A stretch of DNA of 37,453 nt, taken from positions 1 to 37,453 of IMG/VR virus record IMGVR_UViG_3300023548_000271. One strand, 5' to 3'. The DNA comes from a virus. The notes below the pieces were generated by a model, which made no database searches, had not been told where the DNA came from, and worked only from the letters and a program-made list of their open reading frames with translations. The position numbers and the translations under genes are program-made. This document shows, in pieces, positions 23,423-30,923 of the stretch; the first letter of the stretch is position 1, and each line of letters opens with the position of its first letter.

Positions 23423-24958
23423 TTAATATCCGGCAGTATCCAGGGCGCCACCGACCGTGCCCCAGCCGGTATGGCCGCGCGGCAACCGGCCGGAAACGCC
23501 GGCATCGTTGAGCAGCGATGCCGAGGCCCTGCGGCCGGTGGATTCAAAGTCGATATGCACGGCATCCATGAGGCTGGCCGCATAGGCCAGGGCGATGGCG
23601 ATGGCGGAATCGCCATGCCTTTTCCCTTTCTTGTCCGTCTTGCCTTCCGGTACACGCGGCACGCCACGCACCAGGCGGATGGCGCGATGATCCTCCAGCA
23701 CGTCATCGTGCCGCGGGACGGTGATCAGCCGATCCTCATAGGCGGCCTTGTACTTCGGCATGTTTTCCCGATACCAGGCTTCGGTGAAGTGCACCTGCTC
23801 GATGCAGGATCCATATCTGTCGTGGGCGGACTCTGCGATATAGGAGCCGTTGCCGGTGGCGTCGATCGCGCCGGCATGCAGCCTGGGGAGGGCGTCCACC
23901 ACTGCAAACAGCACCTGTTCCTGCTGCTTGTGCGGCACGTTGCGCATCTCGACCAGGAAGGGCACCCGACGGTGCAGGGTTTCGCCGATCTCCATCGGGG
24001 CGATATCGCTCATGTCGCCGACTCTGGCGAAGTCCATGCCAAAGGCGTGGCGCCGATCCGGATCCAGCCGGGCGAATAGGGGGCGCAGGACATCGTTGAT
24101 CCAATCCTGGGTCTCGGCGCGGCGCACTGGCTCGGGGGCCATATTGAAGCTGCGCGATCCCTCGAAGCGGACCACGGGCGCATCCACCATGCATGCCTCG
24201 ACCAACGCCCTTGGCAGGTATGCGCCGCCACCGAAACTGGGAATGCAGAACAGCTCCTCGTCCTCGTTGGGGCGGTAGCGCCGAATCAGTGACTCGCGCC
24301 ATTCAGCCTCGGCCTCGGGAGACCACTGCCGCTTTGTCACCTCGCAGATGCGGCGAAAGAGGCCGTCCTCCAGCGCATCGTCGAGGGTGACGCGATGCAG
24401 GCTGTAATCGTAGCGGCCGGCGCGAACATCGTTTATGAGCATGTTAAACGGGTTTTCATCGCCATTGTGGGTGCTGATGATGCGCACCGACCCGCCCCAC
24501 ATGGTCATCGCCATCGCGGCTTTAAGCAGCTCCTCGATATCATCCACGAATGCGGCCTCGTCCACGATCAGACGCTCACCAGGCCGCCCCTTTGAACGCA
24601 GGTTGCGGGGGTTGGAACTGAATGTCTGGATGGAATGTCCGGAGGCAAAGTTGATGCGATAAATCAGGATATCGCGATCCGGATTCTTTGGGTCCGGCAT
24701 CAGGCTCTCGCCGATTTCACTTGCGCCGGCATTGAAGGCCTTGGCCCACGACGCGCAATCCTCGATGAAGCCCGCGGTCATCTCCTTGTCATAGGAGATG
24801 TAGTAGACATTGGCACCGGCCGCAGCGGATGCATGAAGAACGGAATCGGCCGCCTCGGCATATGAAAGGCCGATGCGTCGGCTTTTCTCGATGATCCTTA
24901 CCGGGGCCTTGTCCTCGATCCAACGCCTCTGATATGGCAGCAGAATGGACCCGTTCAA
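23423..24958 (-). CDS. Large terminase subunit (Mu gp28 type)
   Basis: This is a 511-aa protein. TTG 24958 is taken as the start (GAAGGAG upstream, TTGA overlap with gp27). The ATPase has the degenerate Walker A IEKSRRIGLS at 23-32 and Walker B LIVDEAAF at 130-137. The RNase H-like nuclease has acidic residues in FGMDFARVGD (D309), AIDATGNG (D366) and KRHGDSAIA (D450). It packages phage DNA by headful cutting of host-flanked transposition products. The C-terminus (GWGTVGGALDTAGY) is complete, so the missing portal is not due to a broken gp28. Confidence 0.94.
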   Translation of the reverse strand: MNGSILLPYQRRWIEDKAPVRIIEKSRRIGLSYAEAADSVLHASAAAGANVYYISYDKEMTAGFIEDCASWAKAFNAGASEIGESLMPDPKNPDRDILIYRINFASGHSIQTFSSNPRNLRSKGRPGERLIVDEAAFVDDIEELLKAAMAMTMWGGSVRIISTHNGDENPFNMLINDVRAGRYDYSLHRVTLDDALEDGLFRRICEVTKRQWSPEAEAEWRESLIRRYRPNEDEELFCIPSFGGGAYLPRALVEACMVDAPVVRFEGSRSFNMAPEPVRRAETQDWINDVLRPLFARLDPDRRHAFGMDFARVGDMSDIAPMEIGETLHRRVPFLVEMRNVPHKQQEQVLFAVVDALPRLHAGAIDATGNGSYIAESAHDRYGSCIEQVHFTEAWYRENMPKYKAAYEDRLITVPRHDDVLEDHRAIRLVRGVPRVPEGKTDKKGKRHGDSAIAIALAYAASLMDAVHIDFESTGRRASASLLNDAGVSGRLPRGHTGWGTVGGALDTAGY

Positions 24959-25509
24959 CCGATCATCTCCTTCATGATGGCAGCACGCATGGCCTCCACC
25001 GCGTCCGTAGACAAGCCTGCGCGCTTGGCTTCCGCCGCAGCCGTATCGGCGGCTTCGTCCGCCATGCGCCTGCGCTCCTCTTCTCTCCACTTCTTGTGGC
25101 TGATGGTCAGCCGTCCGAGTTCGGCGATGGCCCTGGAGACCTGGGCCATGTAGCGGGCGGCCTTTCCCGGCTCGTCCTCGGCCTTGCGCAAGCCGATGAG
25201 GATGCGCAAGAGCTGCTCCTGGGCGATGCGCGCCGAGGCCTCGGTGAGCGCGGCGCGTTCATCCTCGTCCGACTGGGCGTAGGCGCGAGCCAGCTCCGTG
25301 GCTTTTTTCACATCCGCCATCGCGTGCTCGAAGTCCTGCTGCAGGCCCTGGCCGTAGCGGTGTAGCGCCGATTTGCTGATCTCGTAGCCCTGCCCATCCA
25401 GCCAGGCAGCAAGATCCTCGTAGCCGGAAAAGCCGCCAGCCACCAGGCGGGCGTTCAGCTCTTCGCGCACCTCCAGCGGCAGCCTGAGCACGGTGGACCT
25501 GGCAGGCAT
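24955..25509 (-). CDS. Small terminase-like protein, DUF3486 (Mu gp27)
   Basis: This 184-aa protein from ATG 25509 begins right after the stop of the gp26-like gene. It has the DUF3486 features: RSTVLRLPLEVREELNARL, then AAWLDGQGYEISKSALHRYG, and long helices to the end (AEAKRAGLSTDAVEAMRAAI). It is the presumed small terminase, binding DNA via the N-terminal HTH-like region. The 20 residues upstream of this methionine in the same frame are less conserved in style and overlap the previous gene. Confidence 0.88.
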   Translation of the reverse strand: MPARSTVLRLPLEVREELNARLVAGGFSGYEDLAAWLDGQGYEISKSALHRYGQGLQQDFEHAMADVKKATELARAYAQSDEDERAALTEASARIAQEQLLRILIGLRKAEDEPGKAARYMAQVSRAIAELGRLTISHKKWREEERRRMADEAADTAAAEAKRAGLSTDAVEAMRAAIMKEMIG

Positions 25510-25510
25510 A

Positions 25511-25807
25511 TCAAACACCTGGCCTTGGCCTGGCGACGCCTGGGATGCGGACACGTCCGGCTGCGGCATCCTCTCCCCTGACTGTGAGCGTGGCGATCCA
25601 TACGCCGGCCTGCTGGGCGATAATCAGTCCCTGTTCGTCCAGCCAGGCGAGTTGAATCCGCAACTCATCCCTGCCGACGCCCAGGCCGAGAGATTTCAAC
25701 CCATCGGATATCAATGATTCATGCAGCGTGTAGTCCGGTGCGGACTGCAACAGTTGCAGGATTGTCAGACGTATATGTTCACGTCGAAGTGATGCAAAGT
25801 CGCTCAT
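25511..25807 (-). CDS. Mu gp26-like protein (VpaChn25_0724-type)
   Basis: This is a 98-aa winged-helix-like protein: LRREHIRLTILQLLQSAPDY, ESLISDGLKSLGLGVGRDEL, IQLAWLDEQGLI, then the wing and the typical end GRVRIPGVARPRPG. Proteins with this ending lie between DUF2730 and DUF3486 in many Mu-like prophages. A DNA-binding role in packaging is likely by fold but unproven. Confidence 0.85.
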   Translation of the reverse strand: MSDFASLRREHIRLTILQLLQSAPDYTLHESLISDGLKSLGLGVGRDELRIQLAWLDEQGLIIAQQAGVWIATLTVRGEDAAAGRVRIPGVARPRPGV

Positions 25808-26148
25808 GACCTCACCTTCTGATTCAGGAGATGTTCCTGGATTAACTCAACAGTTCGCCGCAATGCCTGCTGGCCTCCGATCACCTGCTGCAGGTCACCA
25901 TGAACCTCGTCCACCCGGTCGTATATTTTCCCGATATCCGAATGACTGGGCATGTTTCCTATGCCCGATTCAACGCGCGTTATACGGGAATCAAGATTGC
26001 TGATCCGTGAGTCAATCCCGGCCTCCAGCGATTCAATGCGTGATCGCGTGATTCTGTGGCGATTCGATATCCATACGTAAAACCCGATCAGGCCTGTGGC
26101 GGCAAGCTGGAATGTATCCAGCCAGAATTTCGCGGCTGTATAATCCAT
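25804..26148 (-). CDS. DUF2730 membrane-anchored protein
   Basis: This 114-aa protein from ATG 26148 (AGGAAGG upstream, ATGA overlap with holin) has one N-terminal TM (FWLDTFQLAATGLIGFYVWI). A long coiled-coil region follows, with SRIESLEAGIDSRISNLDSR repeats. This fits DUF2730, found next to lysis genes of Mu-like phages. It may be a spanin-like or lysis-accessory membrane protein; no biochemical role is established. Confidence 0.85.
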   Translation of the reverse strand: MDYTAAKFWLDTFQLAATGLIGFYVWISNRHRITRSRIESLEAGIDSRISNLDSRITRVESGIGNMPSHSDIGKIYDRVDEVHGDLQQVIGGQQALRRTVELIQEHLLNQKVRS

Positions 26149-26558
26149 CAATCCTTCCTCATTATTTCGGTGATCTTTGGCACGATTTTTTCCGCTGAAC
26201 GCCCGACCACGTAACCTCCCAGACCGATCTGGAGTAACGTCCAGGCCTGATCGGCCAGGCGAAACGCCAGCAAACCGAATGCGTCGCATACCACCAGCGC
26301 CAGGAATGTCAGCATGGTGATAGGGCGCCATGATCTCTGCAGCCAGCTCTGACCCTGAGCCTCGGCTGTAATGACCCTCGTTCGTGCCTCCATCAGGGTT
26401 TTCTCATAATCCAGCGCCCTGGCTGACAATTCAGCCTGCATGGCAAACAAGGCCTGCTTGATGTTCAGCCGCTCTTCTTCCGAAGTGTGAAGATCGTCAA
26501 TCAGCCTGGTGATCGGACCGATCGCCTGGCCAATCATGGACAATAGACCAGCTATCAC
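26148..26558 (-). CDS. 3-TM holin-type protein
   Basis: This is a 136-aa protein (GTG start overlapping the previous TGA). It has an N-terminal amphipathic region, a charged helical linker (SEEERLNIKQALFAMQAELS) and WLQRSWRPITMLTFLALVV, then two further hydrophobic segments (~98-125). The RSWRPITM motif is typical of the GTA/phage 3-TM holin family. It should form the membrane lesion that lets the amidase reach the peptidoglycan. Confidence 0.82.
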   Translation of the reverse strand: MIAGLLSMIGQAIGPITRLIDDLHTSEEERLNIKQALFAMQAELSARALDYEKTLMEARTRVITAEAQGQSWLQRSWRPITMLTFLALVVCDAFGLLAFRLADQAWTLLQIGLGGYVVGRSAEKIVPKITEIMRKD

Positions 26559-26665
26559 GCGACAGGCCCGGGATGCGGGGCGTTACATCTGTCGCATCGC
26601 CATACTCGCTTGCCTGCAACAACCCTTTGGCTGATGCTCAGTGATTTACACTTCGGACATGGCAT
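26555..26665 (-). CDS. 36-aa zinc-ribbon peptide (Com-like)
   Basis: This very short frame starts MPCPKCKSLSISQRVVAGKR and ends CDRCNAPHPGPVA. Two CxxC pairs (residues 3-6 and 24-27) form a zinc ribbon. It starts one base after the upstream TAA and its TGA overlaps the holin GTG, so it is translated in the coupled lysis cluster. Mu encodes a small zinc-finger RNA-binding protein, Com, that activates mom translation. This peptide is Com-like only in design; similarity in sequence is not claimed. Confidence 0.65.
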   Translation of the reverse strand: MPCPKCKSLSISQRVVAGKRVWRCDRCNAPHPGPVA

Positions 26666-26666
26666 T

Positions 26667-26855
26667 TTATCCGCCCCACTTTTTCCGCATATGAAAAATT
26701 GCACCCATGAAAATCAAAACGCTGAGTAGTGCTGAAATGAGACCCCAAAACTCAGACCCTGCAAGCCACGCAACAACGATACCAACGACTATTCCGACCA
26801 GAAGAGGTGCGCTCATCATCGCAATGGCGACCAGGAGTTCATTCCACCATCTCAT
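26667..26855 (-). CDS. Small two-TM lysis-region protein
   Basis: This is a 62-aa protein from ATG 26855, one base after the upstream TGA. TM1 (ELLVAIAMMSAPLLVGIVVG) and TM2 (FWGLISALLSVLIFMGAIFH) are joined by a short loop. The end is basic (MRKKWGG). Size and position between DUF7338-like and zinc-ribbon genes suggest a second holin or antiholin. Not assigned to a family. Confidence 0.65.
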   Translation of the reverse strand: MRWWNELLVAIAMMSAPLLVGIVVGIVVAWLAGSEFWGLISALLSVLIFMGAIFHMRKKWGG

Positions 26856-26856
26856 T

Positions 26857-27459
26857 TCATGTCTCCAGAAGGCTGATTGACGTTGTATCCCAGTCCATAT
26901 GCACAAAAGGCCTGACACGCAACGCCAATGCGGCCTCTTCTATGTAGTCGCCAGGCTTTCGTTGGCGCCATGCAATGATGTTGCCGTCAGAGTCTTTGAC
27001 AGGATGTTCAGGCCATATCTTTGGTCCAAACATGAGTTCGAAGTAGCGATCAATGAATGGCCATTTGTATACCATCCAGATAAATCTATGATCTTTACCG
27101 CTTACTCTGGCGCGCACAATGGCGGTGCCACGGCCCCAATCTCCCTTGACCTCAAAGGTTTCGATCTCGCCTTGTACACCAACGCGCAAATGCAGGGCCT
27201 TGGCTGGATTTCTCCAAGCGCTCCATAGCCATATCGATCTAAAGGAATCAATCCCACCAAGGTCCGGCGCCTGGTTCTTTCTCCAGAGATTGTCTCCTCT
27301 GATTGTATCAATTGGATTCCCCCAGATCCGGTCGAACCATTTCCAGCGCCAGTGATCGCGCCCACGATTAAACGGAATGGCAATCGCAACAAGAGGCCAT
27401 CCGGCGATGATCGCCAGCCATACTGGCAGCAATTTTCCCATATATTTCAAATAGATCAT
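26857..27459 (-). CDS. DUF7338-like phage protein with N-terminal TM
   Basis: This 200-aa protein from ATG 27459 has a TGGAGGTATC ribosome site and ATGA overlap with the amidase stop. An N-terminal TM (MGKLLPVWLAIIAGWPLVAI) is followed by a Trp-rich cytosolic or periplasmic domain: HWRWKWFDRIWGNPIDTIRG, WLWSAWRNPAKALHLRVG, then beta strands. The W-x-W-GN and RNPA pattern is that of a widespread phage family next to lysis genes. No function is known. Confidence 0.75.
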   Translation of the reverse strand: MIYLKYMGKLLPVWLAIIAGWPLVAIAIPFNRGRDHWRWKWFDRIWGNPIDTIRGDNLWRKNQAPDLGGIDSFRSIWLWSAWRNPAKALHLRVGVQGEIETFEVKGDWGRGTAIVRARVSGKDHRFIWMVYKWPFIDRYFELMFGPKIWPEHPVKDSDGNIIAWRQRKPGDYIEEAALALRVRPFVHMDWDTTSISLLET

Positions 27460-27878
27460 GATACCTCCAATACATGGCCCAGCCTCATGTGAGACGGATC
27501 TGACACCCATTCGGATACATCGAATCCGGGGCAAGATTTGTGTGGATTGAATTCGCGGTGACCATGCCATGTAGCATCCGGATACTGGACATGCAGACGT
27601 CCGTATAACCGGTTCAGAGACGACCATTGCTGGCGCGTGAATCGGTCTGTACCTATGAGGCATATCCCTATGGAATCGCGGTTGAAACCCTTACAGTGCG
27701 CGCCAACCTCATCCACATGCCTACCGCTCTCAATGGAGCCGTCCAGGGCGATCACATAGTGATAACCGATGCTCTTGAAGCCGCGCTTTCTGTGCCATTG
27801 ATCAATATCCGAAGCGTGGAATTCGCGGCCGTTGGGTGTTGCAGCGCAATGGATGATGATTTTCCGTATCGTCCGCAT
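27456..27878 (-). CDS. N-acetylmuramoyl-L-alanine amidase (T7-lysozyme type endolysin)
   Basis: This 140-aa protein from ATG 27878 has the T7-lysozyme layout: IIIHCAATPNG (zinc H10), GYHYVIALDGSIESGR (Y41), HGHREFNPHKSCPGFD (zinc H107 and C116, K114). It cleaves the amide between MurNAc and L-Ala. No signal peptide is seen, so the holin must release it. The frame extends ~23 codons upstream, but those residues do not fit the family. Confidence 0.93.
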   Translation of the reverse strand: MRTIRKIIIHCAATPNGREFHASDIDQWHRKRGFKSIGYHYVIALDGSIESGRHVDEVGAHCKGFNRDSIGICLIGTDRFTRQQWSSLNRLYGRLHVQYPDATWHGHREFNPHKSCPGFDVSEWVSDPSHMRLGHVLEVS

Positions 27879-27977
27879 GTGGTGATGCTTGTACAAAGAT
27901 CGTTGTGGCGTCTTGCGGAAAGATTTCCACGGGAAAGGCGGTTGCAACGAATCCTTAATATCAGGACCATTGCAACC

Positions 27978-28409
27978 ATGCTTCGCATCCTTATGTTTCT
28001 GATAATCATACAGCCCTCAGCAGCCATCGCTGGCAAGGCTTACGGGCCATACACTGCTGAATTGATCTCGGTTTATGACGGAGACACCTTCACCGCCCTG
28101 GCCGATATCTGGCCAAGGGACCCAAAATGGACAGAGGTCCGGATTATCGGCATTGACGCTCCTGAAATCCGAACCAGAAACGTCTGTGAAAAACAACTTG
28201 GTAAGAAAGCAAAGGCCAGACTGAAATCAATCCTGGAAAATGCCAATGAGATCAAACTGGATGAAATCAGGCGTGATAAATATTATGGCAGGGTGGATGC
28301 GCGCGTTTTTGTTGATGGGAATGATGTGGCAAGGCTCATGATCCGTTCGGGCCTTGCCAGACCTTATCATGGCGGCAAGCGGAAGCCCTGGTGTCAGGAC
28401 GGGTTATGA
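27978..28409 (+). CDS. Secreted thermonuclease (SNase family) moron
   Basis: This 143-aa protein lies on the opposite strand to the lysis and Mor genes. A signal-like start (LRILMFLIIIQPSAAIAG) is followed by the SNase domain with the full catalytic set: YDGDTF (D36), R55, GIDAPE (D60, E63) and YYGRVDA (R105). It should be exported and cut DNA or RNA outside the cytoplasm. Divergent from the amidase and convergent with Mor, it has its own unit and can be expressed in the lysogen. The upstream in-frame extension is a shadow of the amidase gene. Confidence 0.85.
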   Translation: MLRILMFLIIIQPSAAIAGKAYGPYTAELISVYDGDTFTALADIWPRDPKWTEVRIIGIDAPEIRTRNVCEKQLGKKAKARLKSILENANEIKLDEIRRDKYYGRVDARVFVDGNDVARLMIRSGLARPYHGGKRKPWCQDGL

Positions 28410-28733
28410 TCAGCGCCTCAGGATATTTCTGATCTGGCGCTCGGAGAGGTTATAGCGCCGAGCCAGCGAGTTTACTGTCTCTGAGCCGGCCATACGCCGT
28501 ATTTCCTCATTCCGTTCGTTGTTTCTGGATAGGGGAATGTATAAAACCTCGCCGCCAAAATAGCGCACAAATTTGTCCGCGGCCTCACGCCCAAGCTCAA
28601 CTGCTAACGGGTGCGTATCATCTACACGCTTGGGTATTGTCAGGTTGGTCCCGCCAAAGCGGCGAACCAGACGAGAGACCCCTGATTCGCCGATCACCTC
28701 CCGTATTTCCCGCAAGATTCTTGATCTCATCAT
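28410..28733 (-). CDS. Mor-family transcription activator
   Basis: This 107-aa protein matches the Mu Mor/C family: a helical N-terminus (RILREIREVIGESGVSRLVR), the LAVELGREAADKFVRYFGGE region and a C-terminal HTH (GSETVNSLARRYNLSERQIR). Mor switches on middle transcription in Mu, and the related C protein switches on late operons. Only one such gene is seen here, so it may serve as the sole late activator. It follows GemA with overlap. Confidence 0.93.
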   Translation of the reverse strand: MMRSRILREIREVIGESGVSRLVRRFGGTNLTIPKRVDDTHPLAVELGREAADKFVRYFGGEVLYIPLSRNNERNEEIRRMAGSETVNSLARRYNLSERQIRNILRR

Positions 28734-29137
28734 GATCGTCTCTTTCTGTCATATTCCAGGGCCGCGATAATCTTTCGAAGATCGTCAGGCTTGCACCATT
28801 CCAGACGCTCCACCTTGCATATTCTCCTGGCTATTGCATGCCCGTAGGACCACGGTCTGCCGGTATCGGCCAGCAGGGCCTCGATCTTGCGGAGCTGCGG
28901 CGTGTCCTTGCGCGGAGTCCCTTTCCTTGGATTCCTGCCGCGCTTGCCTTTGAAGCCGCAGGCCTTCAAATGATGCAGCACAGCCTTTCGACCTGCGGCG
29001 TCCAGGTCCGCCGACGACCGGACTCTTGCGATGGTCCAGAGCATATCCTCGTAGGTTGCCCGGTCCATGCCGAGTTCCTTCTGTGCGATGTGGATCCGCG
29101 CCAGCTCCCGCCGACGGCTGTCATTTACCTTGTTCAT
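28730..29137 (-). CDS. GemA-type regulatory protein (Mu gp16, DUF1018)
   Basis: This 135-aa protein carries the DUF1018 signature: RELARIHIAQKELGMDRATY, YEDMLWTIARV, GRPWSYGHAIARRICKVERL and WCKPDDLRKIIAALEYD. In Mu, GemA and Mor are encoded in one early/middle transcript, and GemA modulates host gene expression. The overlap with Mor here keeps that coupling. Assigned with confidence. Confidence 0.93.
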   Translation of the reverse strand: MNKVNDSRRRELARIHIAQKELGMDRATYEDMLWTIARVRSSADLDAAGRKAVLHHLKACGFKGKRGRNPRKGTPRKDTPQLRKIEALLADTGRPWSYGHAIARRICKVERLEWCKPDDLRKIIAALEYDRKRRS

Positions 29138-29351
29138 GCCGCTTCTCTTGTATCATTTCTGTCGCGCCGGCGATGTCTTCGCGCAGCTTTTTTTTGGCCA
29201 GTATCACATCTGCCGCCGGACTCCTGATATGTCGCGGCGCAAAGTAGGCCCTGGCCAGGCGGTCGGTTGCAAGGATGAAGGCAAGCGCTTCCCTGGGCGC
29301 TGTGCTCAGCTCCGCCACCATCTCATCAAGGTGCGCCTTGAAATCCATCAT
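29121..29351 (-). CDS. Small unknown protein upstream of GemA
   Basis: This 76-aa helical protein begins MMDFKAHLDEMVAELS and has PREALAFILATDRLARAYF, followed by a basic helix (VILAKKKLREDIAGAT). Its end overlaps the GemA start by 17 bases. It is likely a real gene of the coupled early operon. No family recognised. Confidence 0.6.
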   Translation of the reverse strand: MMDFKAHLDEMVAELSTAPREALAFILATDRLARAYFAPRHIRSPAADVILAKKKLREDIAGATEMIQEKRHEQGK

Positions 29352-29352
29352 G

Positions 29353-29574
29353 TCAGCCTTCTATGGCCTTGCAATCCACAGAGACGGCCCTCTTCTCGAT
29401 AACCAGTCTCCTGAGGTGCTCGCATGTATGGCAATGAACGACGGAAATCCATGCCGGACTGGACCCATCGTCTGTATTGATGGCGATCGGGCATGGAACA
29501 ACCGGGGCAGGCACCGGTGAGCATCTCTTGTTTCTCCTGATATCCCCCTGGATTATGCCCATATCCATATCCAT
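29353..29574 (-). CDS. Small Cys/Pro-containing early protein, unknown
   Basis: This frame of ~73 codons is counted from an ATG at 29574, with other ATGs at 29562 and further upstream (29595). It contains RRNKRCSPVPAPVVPCPIAI and VVHCHTCEHLRRLVIEKRAV. The Cys/His pattern (CHTCEH) suggests a metal site. No clear ribosome site fixes the start. Supported mainly by its tight fit between neighbours in the operon. Confidence 0.45.
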   Translation of the reverse strand: MDMDMGIIQGDIRRNKRCSPVPAPVVPCPIAINTDDGSSPAWISVVHCHTCEHLRRLVIEKRAVSVDCKAIEG

Positions 29575-29633
29575 GTGAGTACCGCCGTGTACCACATCGT
29601 TGCGATACAGATGTTGTGCCAGTGGATCATCAT
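29553..29633 (-). CDS. 26-aa hydrophobic small ORF
   Basis: The frame begins at ATG 29633, overlapping the upstream stop (ATGA), and encodes about one hydrophobic Trp-rich segment (CIATMWYTAVLTWIWIWA). The overlap supports coupled translation. The peptide could be a membrane micropeptide, or only a chance frame. No ribosome site or family supports it further. Confidence 0.32.
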   Translation of the reverse strand: MMIHWHNICIATMWYTAVLTWIWIWA

Positions 29634-29971
29634 GTCGGCAGCTTCAACTGGCCGCGGATATCCGGCATGGAGATGCGCTTCATGCGGCAGATTTGCTTGA
29701 GCGAGGTCATCGCCCTGCTGTAGAGAAATTCACAGGTCGCCGCGACATCCCTGTCGTCCGCCGCCATGTAATACCCGCTGCCTGGGTGGCCACAAATATG
29801 CATCCCTTTCTCTCGCAGAGACTCAATCACTCGACGCAATCGACGGGTGGCGCCAGGCGTGTCGGCCTTTCCGGTAATCTCCACCACCAGGTCGCGGGCG
29901 GTGACGCCGTTGGCCGATCCGATGTGCCTTGATAACGCGTCAAGAACGCTTGATTCATTGATTGCCTTCAT
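29630..29971 (-). CDS. Winged-helix-like early protein
   Basis: This is a 113-aa protein from ATG 29971 with GGAGGCCAGGA upstream. The first ~75 residues (VLDALSRHIGSANGVTARDL, ATRRLRRVIESLREKGMHI, GHPGSGYYMA) form a winged-helix pattern of the replication-restart or Dnt-type, followed by a helical tail. It is likely DNA-binding. The 16-base overlap with the upstream gene keeps it in the early operon. Confidence 0.72.
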   Translation of the reverse strand: MKAINESSVLDALSRHIGSANGVTARDLVVEITGKADTPGATRRLRRVIESLREKGMHICGHPGSGYYMAADDRDVAATCEFLYSRAMTSLKQICRMKRISMPDIRGQLKLPT

Positions 29972-30623
29972 TCCTGGCCTCCTCTTCGCAGAGCATGTCT
30001 GCCATGCGGGCTTCAATCAGGTATTTGCTCATGAACTCCTTGCGGACACCTTCTTTCTCCAGGTCCTCGCGCGCGCGCGCGTATAACTCTTGATAGGCCT
30101 CGCCCTCCGGCAGTTTGACATCAGGATCCAGCGTCCGGTCATCGACCGGTCCGCCCCTTCCCCGCGTCACATGCCCGAGGCCTTTCAGCTTGTCGGCGTT
30201 GATCCGCGTCCGGCTCCGGTAGCGCTCCGCGCGTGCGGACTGTTCCTCATCGGCCCGCCTGGCCAGCAGCCCCTGGACGACGCGTATCAGATAATGGTGA
30301 TTGCGCAACGGACGCCGGATATTCGGCGCATCCAGCACCTGCAGCAGTGCCTGGCGCCAGATGTGGCTGGGTGCCTCGATGCGCTGGCGGTCGAAATCTA
30401 CGCCCTTGGTGATCATGTCGTTTAGCTCGCGGAACAGGCGGGCGGCGCGATCCGGGGTGAGGCCGCGCTTGAGGGGCCGGAACATGCCGACGTAATGCAC
30501 GGCCGGCACGCCACAATCGCCGGGAAAAGCGGCGGAGGCGATTACCGCCTCGCGCCATTCGGCGTCGGCGATGTACGCCTCCAGGCCGGCGGCGAACCCG
30601 CACGCAGGGCAGGTGAGCTTCAC
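29955..30623 (-). CDS. Conserved early phage protein with N-terminal zinc-ribbon half
   Basis: This is a 222-aa protein. GTG 30623 is the start, with a perfect GGGAGG six bases ahead. The N-terminus begins VKLTCPACGFAAGLEAYIAD with a CxxC. The AVHYVGMFRPLKRGLTPDRA region and SHIWRQALLQVLD follow, then Arg-rich helices. The pattern is of a common Mu-like prophage early family. Function is unknown; C-terminal charged helices suggest nucleic-acid contact. Confidence 0.75.
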   Translation of the reverse strand: MKLTCPACGFAAGLEAYIADAEWREAVIASAAFPGDCGVPAVHYVGMFRPLKRGLTPDRAARLFRELNDMITKGVDFDRQRIEAPSHIWRQALLQVLDAPNIRRPLRNHHYLIRVVQGLLARRADEEQSARAERYRSRTRINADKLKGLGHVTRGRGGPVDDRTLDPDVKLPEGEAYQELYARAREDLEKEGVRKEFMSKYLIEARMADMLCEEEARNEGNQ

Positions 30624-30670
30624 CAGCCACCTCCCACGATGTCGATGAACCAGTATTTGTCGGTGATCAT
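30620..30670 (-). CDS. Possible 16-aa leader peptide
   Basis: An ATG at 30670, six bases after GAGG, opens MITDKYWFIDIVGGGW, whose TGA overlaps the GTG of the next gene (GTGA). The peptide's last codons form that gene's GGGAGG ribosome site. It could couple translation of the next gene. Weakly supported. Confidence 0.28.
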   Translation of the reverse strand: MITDKYWFIDIVGGGW

Positions 30671-30707
30671 GCGCATCCTCGTCATCGGTCCAGTAGCGCG
30701 GATGCAT

Positions 30708-30923
30708 CTACGCCAGCCCATCCGGCAAGGGCGGCAATGGCATCCACTGAGTAATGTGAACATTCTGGCGTTGATTACCATCCGGGAATGGCTCGATCCA
30801 TTGTCCATCATCATGCATGTATGCCAGCGTTATGTACGCGAAAGCCGGTTCATCCCCAACCACGGCAAGCACTTCCGTCATGGGATCCGGAAGCCGTTCG
30901 GAGATATGAATCCATTCAGCCAT
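30708..30923 (-). CDS. DUF551 protein
   Basis: This 71-aa protein begins MAEWIHISERLPDPMTEVLA and has ITQWMPLPPLPDG at its end, which is the DUF551 signature. A GGAGG site precedes the start, which overlaps the Gam stop (TGATG). DUF551 proteins are common in phage early regions; their function is not known. Confidence 0.88.
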   Translation of the reverse strand: MAEWIHISERLPDPMTEVLAVVGDEPAFAYITLAYMHDDGQWIEPFPDGNQRQNVHITQWMPLPPLPDGLA

